Shown here piece by piece: positions 42,337 through 49,624 of a DNA stretch of 64,000 nt (the stretch's first letter is position 1; each line of letters begins with the position of its first letter). The notes beneath the pieces were generated by a model. The model saw nothing but the letters and a program-made list of their open reading frames with translations, had not been told where the DNA came from and ran no database searches. A program made the translations under genes and the position numbers. The stretch comes from Myxococcota bacterium (lineage in GTDB: Bacteria; Myxococcota_A; Bradymonadia; UBA7976; UBA1532): assembly GCA_963169045.1 (NCBI GenBank), contig CAUJDF010000042.1, positions 1 through 64,000 on the forward strand. Direction: 5' to 3'.

Positions 42337-43629
42337 TCAGTGGGCCTGGGCGCCGAGCGTGAACGAGAAGAGCGCGCCGCGGTCGGGCGCGCCCTGCGCC
42401 CAGATGCGGCCGCCGTGGCGGCGCACGATGCGGTCGACGGTCGACAGGCCGATGCCGTTGCCCTCGTAGCGCTCGCGGGCATGCAGCCGGGTGAACGGGC
42501 GGAACAGCTCGCCGGCGCGCGCGCTCTCGAAGCCGACGCCGTCGTCGCGCACGAAGAAGACGCGCTCGCCGTCGACCATCCGGGCGCCGAGCTCGATGCG
42601 GGCCTGCGGCCGCTCCCGCGTGAACTTCCACGCGTTGTTCAGCAGGTTGTGCATCAGGTCCCACAGCAGCTCGGGATCGCCGATGACCCGCAGCCCGGGA
42701 TCGACGCGCGCGTCGACGCGGCGGTTCGGGTCGCGCTCGTGCAGCTCCATCAGCACCTCGCGGGCGATGGCGCCGAGGTCGACCGGCTCGGCGCGCAGCG
42801 CGCGTCCGTTGACGAGCGACAACCGGCGCAGCGCGCTGAGCAGCCCGAGCGCGCGCTCTCCCGCGCGGCGCAGGCGCTCGAGGTAGACGCGGTGCTCGTC
42901 GTCGAGGCGCTCGCCCAGGTCCTCCTGCAGGAACACCGAGAAGCTGGCCACGCTCACCAGCGAGTTGCGCAGGTCGTGGCACACCATGTCGTTGAACGTG
43001 CCGAGATCGCCGTTGGCGGCCTCCGTCTGGTCGAGGCGCCGCCGGAGCTCCTCGTTCTCGCGGCGCAGGCGCGCCATCTCCTCGCGGGCCGCGCGCAGCT
43101 CCGCCTCCTGCTCGCGGACGCGCTGCGTGGCCGCGTGGAAGCTCTCCGCCAGGTTCTCGAGATGGCGCGCCGAGCGCCCGCGCACGACGCCCGCGTCGGC
43201 GGGGGGCCGCGCCAGGTGACCGCGCAGGCAGCGGGCGATCGTCTGCAGCGGCGCGCGCGCCGAGAGCAGCGCGTCGACGCCGGCGTCCACGGCCCGCGCG
43301 GGGAGCGCCGGCGCGGGATCGCCGTCGGCGGCGGTGATCAGCAGCAGCGGCAGCAGCCGCGCCACGGGCTCGGTCCGCAGGCGGCGGCAAAGGGCGAAGT
43401 CGCCGCCGGCGGCCACGCGCAGGTGCACCACCAGCGCATCGAAGCCGGTGTCTCGGGCGAGGCGCTCGAGGGCCCCCGCCTCTCCGCGCACCGCCACCAC
43501 CTCGCACCCGCAGCCGAGCAACAGGTGCGCGAAGATCCGCTCCTGGTTCGGATCGTCGACGATGAGCAGAATCCGGGCGCGCACGAGGTCCGCGGTCGGT
43601 GCCCGGATGGGTTCCGTCGAGCCGTGCAT
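42337..43629 (-). CDS. Cytosolic sensor histidine kinase with degenerate receiver
   Basis: 430 residues from ATG 43629. The N-terminal receiver-like domain (about 15-145) keeps the acidic pair (LLIVDDPNQE) but lacks the phospho-acceptor (DALVVHLRVAAGGDF), so it is likely a pseudo-receiver for protein contact. A coiled coil (about 165-215) leads to HisKA (MVCHDLRNSLVSVASF) and HATPase (NLLNNAWKFT; DDGVGFE; GNGIGLSTVDRIV). No transmembrane helix. A strong sigma-70-like promoter and a GAGGGGAGG site lie upstream. Confidence 0.88.
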   Translation of the reverse strand: MHGSTEPIRAPTADLVRARILLIVDDPNQERIFAHLLLGCGCEVVAVRGEAGALERLARDTGFDALVVHLRVAAGGDFALCRRLRTEPVARLLPLLLITAADGDPAPALPARAVDAGVDALLSARAPLQTIARCLRGHLARPPADAGVVRGRSARHLENLAESFHAATQRVREQEAELRAAREEMARLRRENEELRRRLDQTEAANGDLGTFNDMVCHDLRNSLVSVASFSVFLQEDLGERLDDEHRVYLERLRRAGERALGLLSALRRLSLVNGRALRAEPVDLGAIAREVLMELHERDPNRRVDARVDPGLRVIGDPELLWDLMHNLLNNAWKFTRERPQARIELGARMVDGERVFFVRDDGVGFESARAGELFRPFTRLHARERYEGNGIGLSTVDRIVRRHGGRIWAQGAPDRGALFSFTLGAQAH

Positions 43630-43649
43630 CAGTCCCCCTCCCCTCGTGA

Positions 43650-43678
43650 GTTATCTTAGGTTCGTTTTTCGCTGTCAA
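43650..43678 (-). promoter_or_regulatory. Sigma-70 promoter of the pseudo-receiver kinase
   Basis: TTGACA (43673-43678) and GATAAC (43650-43655) on the minus strand with a 17-bp spacer. The -35 is perfect and the -10 matches four of six. The start point would be about 14 nt before the ATG, which has a GAGGGGAGGGGG ribosome site. One of the cleanest promoters in the window. Confidence 0.7.
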
Positions 43679-43697
43679 AGCGAGATGAAGGACGGAC

Positions 43698-43763
43698 GCG
43701 GGAGCCGGCCGTTTCAGCCGGGGGTCGGTGGTCGTTACGAGCGCCTGTCCGACCGGCTCCCGC
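43698..43763. repeat. 11-bp inverted repeat in an intergenic gap
   Basis: GCGGGAGCCGG (43698-43708) pairs with CCGGCTCCCGC (43753-43763) across 44 nt. It sits in the 43630-43874 gap between two minus-strand genes, so it may terminate the lipoprotein operon. A plus-strand ORF of 28 codons (43685-43771) spans it but has little else to support it. Confidence 0.45.
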
Positions 43764-43874
43764 GCCCATGAGGCGTCTCAGCCTGGGATAGGGCAACCGG
43801 CGTGCCAGCGTCGCGGAGGCCGGAATCCGTGGGGGCGGGCGCGGGGTCGTGGGGCGGGGCCCACGGAGGCGTGG

Positions 43875-44861
43875 TCAGTCCCCCGCGACGACGTCGAGGG
43901 CGACGGTCGTCTCGAGGCCGCCGTCGTCCCGCACCACGAGCTCGAGGACGCCGCCGAGCAGGGCGAGCGGCACCTGCAGGCCGCCGAAGCGGTGCTCTCC
44001 GGCATCGGCCTCGGTGAACGTGTGGGGCGCGGGCAGCAGGACGGCGAGGGCGCCGACGACGTCGAAGCGGACGGTCCCGCGGTAGCCGGTGGCGAGGCGG
44101 CCTTCGGCGTCGCGGGCGCGCACGACGACGTCGTTGGTGATGCCGAGCAGGCCCGTGAGCAGGCGACCGCCCGGCACCTCGACGTCGAGGCGGACCGCCG
44201 CGCCCGGGAGCGGGAGGGGGACGTCGGGGGCGACGAAGGGCTCGATCCATTCGTTGCGGACGCCGGGCAGCACCTCGATGGTCGTCGCCGCCGCCGGCAG
44301 GAGGTCGAGCGCGCCGAGGTCGAACTCGAGGTCGTAGGTGCCGGCGGGGACGACGGCGGTGAAGCCTCCGTCGCCGGCCGCGAGGTCGTAGGCCGCCGGC
44401 AGGCCCGCGGGCGGCGCGCGGGGGACGGCGCGGACGCGGACGAGGCCCAGGTCGAGCGCCAGCGGGCGTACGACCAGCAGGCCGACCGGGTCGATGACGA
44501 TCTCGGCATCGACGACCTCGCCTTCGACCACGTCGATGGGCGCGGACGTGCCCATGTAGGCCGGCAGGGTGTTGATCGAGGCCAGGAGCGAGACGCGTCG
44601 CTGCGGACCGGGCGCGAGCTCGATGACGACCTCGGCCTCGAAGGGCGCGGCGAGGTCGAGGCGGGACAGCTCACCGTCAGCGTCGTCGACGGTGAGGACC
44701 ACGGCGTCGATGCCGGCCGGGAGCGCCTCGGCGAGCGGGAGGCGCATCCGCGAGAGCGACGGGGCCCCGTCGAGGACGCGCGCCGTCGGGGGGACCGCAC
44801 CGTCGCGTCCGGCCGGGGCGGCGCAGGCGGAGAGCAGCAACACAAGGAAGAACGGGCGCAT
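43875..44861 (-). CDS. Lipoprotein with beta-sandwich domains
   Basis: 328 residues beginning with a lipoprotein signal (RPFFLVLLLSAC). The rest is a series of short beta strands with Gly/Val/Asp turns (AVVLTVDDADGELSRLDL; GTYDLEFDLGALDLLP; YRGTVRFDVVGA), like stacked Ig- or carboxypeptidase-regulatory-like domains that often bind surface polymers. Last gene of a five-gene minus-strand operon; its ATG lies 3 bp after the FecR-domain gene stop. Function unknown. Confidence 0.7.
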   Translation of the reverse strand: MRPFFLVLLLSACAAPAGRDGAVPPTARVLDGAPSLSRMRLPLAEALPAGIDAVVLTVDDADGELSRLDLAAPFEAEVVIELAPGPQRRVSLLASINTLPAYMGTSAPIDVVEGEVVDAEIVIDPVGLLVVRPLALDLGLVRVRAVPRAPPAGLPAAYDLAAGDGGFTAVVPAGTYDLEFDLGALDLLPAAATTIEVLPGVRNEWIEPFVAPDVPLPLPGAAVRLDVEVPGGRLLTGLLGITNDVVVRARDAEGRLATGYRGTVRFDVVGALAVLLPAPHTFTEADAGEHRFGGLQVPLALLGGVLELVVRDDGGLETTVALDVVAGD

Positions 44862-44864
44862 GCG

Positions 44865-45581
44865 TCACCTCACCCGCACGCGGACGCGGATGCCGGTCGG
44901 ACCGGGGTCGTCGGGATCGGGCGGAGGACTGCCGCCGCCCGCGCCACCGCCGCCGCCCGCGCCGCCGCCCGCGCCGCCACCGGCGCCGCCACCGGCGCCC
45001 GGATCGAGCGGGATCGACGTAGGCAGCGGCAGCAGGCGCAGCGGGTCGGCGACGCCGGGCACCGGCGTGGGGCCGAGCTCGCCGGGCGGCGGCAGATCGG
45101 GCGGCGGCGGCGGCGGCGCGCCGAAGTCCGCCGTCGTACCGTCGCCGGGCGGCAGGCGCTCGAGGCCGGGCAGCCGCACGCGGAAGGCCTCGCCCGGCCC
45201 GAACGCGCGGGTGGTGGCGCCGTCCGCGTCCTCGACGACGAGGCGGGCGCCGCCGACGCGCACGTCGGCCTCACCCTCGAGCAGGGCCACCCGGATCTCC
45301 GGCGGCGCCTGCGCCGGGTCGAACAGCGCGAGCGAGATGCGCAGCCGCGTCTTCTCGCCGAGCGCCAGCAGCGTGCCGTCGACGAAGCGCAGCTCGGCCA
45401 GGCTGCGGTCGCCGGTGCGCAGCTCGTCGCGCAGCCGCACGCCTTCGTCGAGGCCGATCGCGCCCCACGGATCGTCGGTGGACGAGCGGCGCTCGACGGT
45501 GCCGCGCAGGTCGGAGACGTAGGCGACATCCGGCGAGGGCGCCGGCGTCAGCAGCAGGACGAGCGCGAGGAGTCGGTTCAT
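44865..45581 (-). CDS. Secreted FecR-domain protein with Gly/Pro-rich tail
   Basis: 238 residues with signal peptide (RLLALVLLLTPAPS). The FecR domain is visible at about 22-140 (YVSDLRGTVERRSS; GVRLRDELRTGDRSLAELRF; GTLLALGEKTRLRI; LLEGEADVRVGGARLVVED; GPGEAFRVRL). FecR-domain proteins sense periplasmic or outer-membrane signals. The tail from about 155 is Pro-rich, then a GAGGG-type glycine run, ending IRVRVRVR. It overlaps the barrel gene by 4 bp. Confidence 0.8.
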   Translation of the reverse strand: MNRLLALVLLLTPAPSPDVAYVSDLRGTVERRSSTDDPWGAIGLDEGVRLRDELRTGDRSLAELRFVDGTLLALGEKTRLRISLALFDPAQAPPEIRVALLEGEADVRVGGARLVVEDADGATTRAFGPGEAFRVRLPGLERLPPGDGTTADFGAPPPPPPDLPPPGELGPTPVPGVADPLRLLPLPTSIPLDPGAGGGAGGGAGGGAGGGGGAGGGSPPPDPDDPGPTGIRVRVRVR

Positions 45582-46711
45582 CGGCGCATGTCCAGGTGGA
45601 CGCCCGTGATGAGGCGGTCGCGGAGGGCGTCGTCTCCGTCGGCGCGCGCGGCCTGCCAGAGCGCCTCGGCGACGAGCGAGAAGCCGCCGCCGAGGGCCAG
45701 CGCGGCGCCACCGCCGGCGCGGGGGCGCAGCTCGCTGGCGAAGGCTTCGTCCTCGTGGTCGCGCCACCCGGCGCCGACCCGGGCGAAGAGCCGCGCCGGC
45801 GCCAGGTCGACGCCGGCGTGGAGGTCGGCCCCATACTCGCGGAACGTGTCCGGCACCCAGAGGGCGGCGAGGCGCGGGCCGCCCTCGAACCGCCCGGCAC
45901 CGAAGCGGACCCCCGCCGCCGCCTCGGCCTGCAGCTCGCCGGCGTCGATCGGAAAATCGAAGTCGTTCCGCGCGCTTTCGGGATAGCGGAAGTACAGGGC
46001 GCGCACCTGCGCCCACGGGGCGAAGGCCGGGTCGAGGCCGCGGATCCAGACCGAGCCGCCGCCGCCGGCGCGGTCTCGGTCGTCGCCGGACAGGGCGCGC
46101 CCCTCGAGGCGGCCGCCGAGCCGGCCCGGACCGGCGTCGACCTCGGCGCGGGCGTCCATCCAGGCGGAGATCACCGCCGCATCCGCCTCGGTCTCGCGGG
46201 CGACGTCGGCGCCGGCGCGCACGGCCCAGCGCGGGCGCTCGTAGGCGACGTCGGCGGCGACGAGGGCGCGCCACGCGTCGGCGTCCTCGCACTCGGCCGC
46301 GCAGGTCCGGGCGGCGGCGGAGTCGTAGTCGACGCCGACGCGGGCGCCGACGCCCCACGGGGACGGAACGGGCGCGTGGAGCAGGCGCAGGGCCTCGGCG
46401 GCGATGGGCGCGGGCGCCCGGGCGGCGACGTCGGCGAGCGCGTCGCGCGCCATGTCGTCCCGGCCGCGGGCGGCGTCGATGCGCGCGAGGAGGAGGCGGG
46501 CGCGGTGGGAGGCGATCCACGCGCTCAGGACGCGGTTCGCCTCGGCCTCGGCGGCGGCGAGGTCGCCGGCCTCGAAGAGCAGCTCGGCGAGGACGAGGCG
46601 CAGGCCCGGGCGGTCGGGCTCGGCGGCGACGGCGGTGCGGGCGCGTTCGAGCGGGCTCGCGGCTTGCGCGGCGGAGGCGGCGACCAGCCCCGCGACCACG
46701 AGCGCCCTCAT
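45578..46711 (-). CDS. Outer-membrane-barrel-like protein with TPR N-terminus
   Basis: 377 residues from ATG 46711. Signal peptide (RALVVAGLVAASAAQA) and a TPR-like segment (about 20-110: GLRLVLAELLFEAGDLAAA) come first. Then alternating short strands with aromatic girdles and Gly-Asp turns follow (WRALVAADVAYERPRWAVRA; GAGWRDHEDEAFASELRPRA; GVHLDMRR), suggesting a beta-barrel. By position it could be the outer-membrane part of the FecR-kinase-regulator system. Start and stop overlap neighbours by 4 bp. Confidence 0.7.
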   Translation of the reverse strand: MRALVVAGLVAASAAQAASPLERARTAVAAEPDRPGLRLVLAELLFEAGDLAAAEAEANRVLSAWIASHRARLLLARIDAARGRDDMARDALADVAARAPAPIAAEALRLLHAPVPSPWGVGARVGVDYDSAAARTCAAECEDADAWRALVAADVAYERPRWAVRAGADVARETEADAAVISAWMDARAEVDAGPGRLGGRLEGRALSGDDRDRAGGGGSVWIRGLDPAFAPWAQVRALYFRYPESARNDFDFPIDAGELQAEAAAGVRFGAGRFEGGPRLAALWVPDTFREYGADLHAGVDLAPARLFARVGAGWRDHEDEAFASELRPRAGGGAALALGGGFSLVAEALWQAARADGDDALRDRLITGVHLDMRR

Positions 46712-48174
46712 GCGGCCGCCCGGCCGAACGGGTCGCGCGGAAAGCGCAGCTCGAAGCGGGCGCCGCGCACCGCGACGCGGCCGCCGTGGGCCTCGGTGGC
46801 GAGGCGCACGAAGGCCAGGCCGAGGCCGGCGCCGCGGCGGCGTCCGTCCGGCGAGAACGAGGCGAAGGGCTCGAAGACTTGCGCCTCGCGGCCGGGCGGC
46901 ACCCCGGCGCCGGCGTCTTCGACGGCGAGCACCACCTCGTCCGCCTCGGACGAGGCCACGACCCGCACCGGCGGGCGGCCGTGGCGCACCGCGTTGAGCA
47001 TCAGGTTCTGGAGCACGCGCTCCATCAGCCGCCGGTCGCACAGCACCGCGACGTCGTCGCCCGGCGGCGCCTCGAGCGTGAAACCCTTCTCGGCGGCGAG
47101 GCGGCGGATGGCCTCGATCGACTCGCCGAAGAGACGGCTCGACGGCACCGGCTCGAGATGCAATGAGATCCGGCCGTGCTCCATGCGGGCGACGTCGAGC
47201 AGGTCCTCGACGCGCTGCAGCAGCGCGCGGCAGCGGTCCTTGCCCTCGGCGAGCAGGTCGCGGTCCTCGGCGTCGAGGTCGGCGCTCTCGAGCACGGTCA
47301 GCAGCGTCACCACGTTGCCGAGCGGCCCCTTGAGGTCGTGCACGAGCATGTGCGTCATCGCGTCGCGGGCCTGCTCGGTGCGGCGCAGCGCCTCGTTGGC
47401 CTCCGAGAGCGCCGCGTTGGCCGCGTTCAGCGCGTCGTTGGCGGTGCGCAGGTCGCCCTCGCGCCGCGCCACCGCCCCCACCGCCGCCCGGAACGCCTCG
47501 CCGAGCGCGCGCACCTCGCGCGGCCCCGCCACCGGCACGTCCGTCGCGGCGCCGTAGTCGCCGGCGGCCGCCTGCGCGCTCGCCCGCGCGAGCCGCCGCA
47601 AGGGCGCCGCCATCGCCAGCCCGAGGCCGACCGCCAGCAGCACGCCCGCCGCCGCGACGACGCCCGTCACGCGCAACGCGCGCGCCGTGTAGGCCGCGCG
47701 CCGGGCCTCGATCCAGCCGCGCGAGAGCGTCACACGCACCAGGCCGACCGACTCGCGGTAGCCCTCGGCGTCCGGCTCGCCGGTCACCGGGTACGCGGTG
47801 ACGAGGTCGAGCGGCGCCGCGTCGAACTGCCGCGTCGCCAGCGCGCGGCCGGTCGGTCCCGCCAGCTCCACGCGAGCGATGTCGCCCTCCTCCCAGAGCG
47901 TCTCGAGGATGGCCGCCAGCGCCCGTCGGTCCCCGTCGGCGAGCGCGTCGCCGGCGCGGGCGGCGACCCCGCGCGCGATGGCCAGACCGCGGTCGTCGAC
48001 CTCGCGGTTGAGATCCGCGACCGCCGCGCGCGTCAAGGAGAACCCGACCGCGCCTGCGGCGAGGACCACGAGCGACGAAGCCAGCAGCGCCAGCCGGACC
48101 GCCAGGCCCGACGCGCCGGTGCTCTTGCCCGGCAGGGCTTCCTGGACCTCGCTATTCTCGGAACTCGTCGGCAT
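46708..48174 (-). CDS. Transmembrane sensor histidine kinase with HAMP
   Basis: 488 residues from ATG 48174, which overlaps the regulator gene by 23 bp; upstream ATGs lie deep in that gene. TM1 (about 25-47: LALLASSLVVLAAGAVG), a 110-residue periplasmic sensor, TM2 (about 165-190), HAMP, a coiled coil, then HisKA (HMLVHDLKGPLGNVVTL) and HATPase (NLMLNAVRHG; DAGAGVPPG; GAGLGLAFVRL). Its cognate partner is the NtrC-type regulator just upstream. Confidence 0.9.
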   Translation of the reverse strand: MPTSSENSEVQEALPGKSTGASGLAVRLALLASSLVVLAAGAVGFSLTRAAVADLNREVDDRGLAIARGVAARAGDALADGDRRALAAILETLWEEGDIARVELAGPTGRALATRQFDAAPLDLVTAYPVTGEPDAEGYRESVGLVRVTLSRGWIEARRAAYTARALRVTGVVAAAGVLLAVGLGLAMAAPLRRLARASAQAAAGDYGAATDVPVAGPREVRALGEAFRAAVGAVARREGDLRTANDALNAANAALSEANEALRRTEQARDAMTHMLVHDLKGPLGNVVTLLTVLESADLDAEDRDLLAEGKDRCRALLQRVEDLLDVARMEHGRISLHLEPVPSSRLFGESIEAIRRLAAEKGFTLEAPPGDDVAVLCDRRLMERVLQNLMLNAVRHGRPPVRVVASSEADEVVLAVEDAGAGVPPGREAQVFEPFASFSPDGRRRGAGLGLAFVRLATEAHGGRVAVRGARFELRFPRDPFGRAAA

Positions 48175-49549
48175 CGACCCCGTACCGCTGCATGAGCTCC
48201 CAGAAGCTCTTGCGATCCTTCCCCGCCCGCCGCGCGGCCTGCGCCACGTTCCCGCCCGCCGAATCGAGCGCGGCAAGGACATAGGCTCGTTCGAAATCCT
48301 CGACGAGCCGCTCCTTCGCTTCGCGCAGCGGCGTGCCCAGGTCGACGGGCGGCGGTTTCAGATCCGGGACCCCCGTTGGGAGCGCGTCGAACTCGAGCGC
48401 GTCTTCAGCAATCTCCGGGCCACGCGCGAACACGACGGCGCGGTGGATGACGTTCTCGAGCTCGCGCACGTTGCCGGGCCAGTCGTGGCGCACGAGCGCG
48501 TCGAGCGCGCCCTTCGAGAAGCGCAGGTCGGGCCGCGTCGTCCGCCGCGCGATGCGCGCGAGGATGTGGCCCGCGAGCGCGGGGATGTCCCCACGCCGCT
48601 CGCGCAGCGGCGGCACCCACAGCGGGACGACGTTGAGCCGGTAGTACAGGTCCTCGCGGAAGACGCCCTCGCCCACCGCCGCCCCGAGGTCGCGGTGCGT
48701 CGCGGCGACGACGCGGACGTCGACCTTCACCGTCTTGTTGGCGCCGACGGGCCGGATCTCGCCCTCCTGCAGGAAGCGCAGGAGCTTCACCTGCAGCGCC
48801 AGCGCCATGTCCCCGATCTCGTCGAGGAAGAGCGTGCCGCCGTCGGCCTCGGCGATGAGGCCCGCCTTGTCGCGGCGCGCGTCGGTGAACGCGCCGCGCA
48901 CGTGCCCGAAGAGCTCGCTCTCGAGCAGCTCGCCGGGGAGCGCGCCGCAATTGACCGGAACGAAAGGCTTGTCGCTGCGCGCCGACAGGTCGTGCAGCGT
49001 GCGCGCGACGAGCTCCTTGCCGGTGCCCGTCTCGCCCCGGACGAGCACGGGGGCGTCGGCCCGCGCGGCCAGGGGCAGGCGATCCAGCATCCGTCTGAAG
49101 GCCGGCGCCTCGCCGACGAGCGCGCCCCGTCCGCCGCTCTGCGCGGCGAGCGTCCGGCGCAGATCGGCCACCTCACCCTCGAGGTCGGCCGTGCGCAGGA
49201 GCTTCTCGATGCGCGGCAACAACGTCGACGGCTCGAGCGGCTTGGTGATGAAGTCGGTCGCCCCCTTCTTCATCAGCTCGACGGCCACCTCGATGCTCCC
49301 GTGATTGGTCATCACGAGCACCGGCAGGTGCGGGTGGCGCGCGCGCGCCGCCTCGAGCAGGGCCGCGCCGTCCATGCCGTCCATGCGCAGGTCGGTCAGC
49401 AGCAGGCCCACGGGCGCCTGCTCGAGCGCCGCCAGCGCCGCCTCCGCCGAGCCCGCCGTCTCCACGGGCGCGCCGAGCGGGCGCAGCAGGCGCGCCGCCA
49501 GACGGAGCGCGAGCGGGTCGTCGTCCACCACCAGGATCCGCCTCGACAT
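48152..49549 (-). CDS. NtrC-family sigma-54 response regulator (GAFTDA variant)
   Basis: 465 residues. Receiver is intact (VVDDDP, LLTDLRMDGMDG, FITKPLE). The AAA+ domain has Walker [16 protein letters not shown] and Walker B-type LFLDEIGDM, but the sigma-54-contact loop reads GAFTDA instead of GAFTGA. The Fis-like C-terminus is NVAQAARRAGKDRKSFWELM. The variant loop occurs in some regulators that may still activate sigma-54 or have lost it, so function must be tested. It is first in a five-gene operon (regulator, kinase, barrel, FecR, lipoprotein). Confidence 0.92.
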   Translation of the reverse strand: MSRRILVVDDDPLALRLAARLLRPLGAPVETAGSAEAALAALEQAPVGLLLTDLRMDGMDGAALLEAARARHPHLPVLVMTNHGSIEVAVELMKKGATDFITKPLEPSTLLPRIEKLLRTADLEGEVADLRRTLAAQSGGRGALVGEAPAFRRMLDRLPLAARADAPVLVRGETGTGKELVARTLHDLSARSDKPFVPVNCGALPGELLESELFGHVRGAFTDARRDKAGLIAEADGGTLFLDEIGDMALALQVKLLRFLQEGEIRPVGANKTVKVDVRVVAATHRDLGAAVGEGVFREDLYYRLNVVPLWVPPLRERRGDIPALAGHILARIARRTTRPDLRFSKGALDALVRHDWPGNVRELENVIHRAVVFARGPEIAEDALEFDALPTGVPDLKPPPVDLGTPLREAKERLVEDFERAYVLAALDSAGGNVAQAARRAGKDRKSFWELMQRYGVDADEFRE

Positions 49550-49624
49550 GCCGGGGAGCATAACCCGGGCGGGGGGTTGTGCACTCGCGCGCCTCGGATC
49601 GATTGGGTAGGATGCGCCGCCCCC

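Noticed and set aside
43685-43771. 28-codon plus-strand ORF with a kinase-like start (FQPGVGGRYERL)
   Set aside because: It spans the inverted repeat, lacks a promoter and stops after 28 codons; resemblance to a kinase N-terminus is probably chance.
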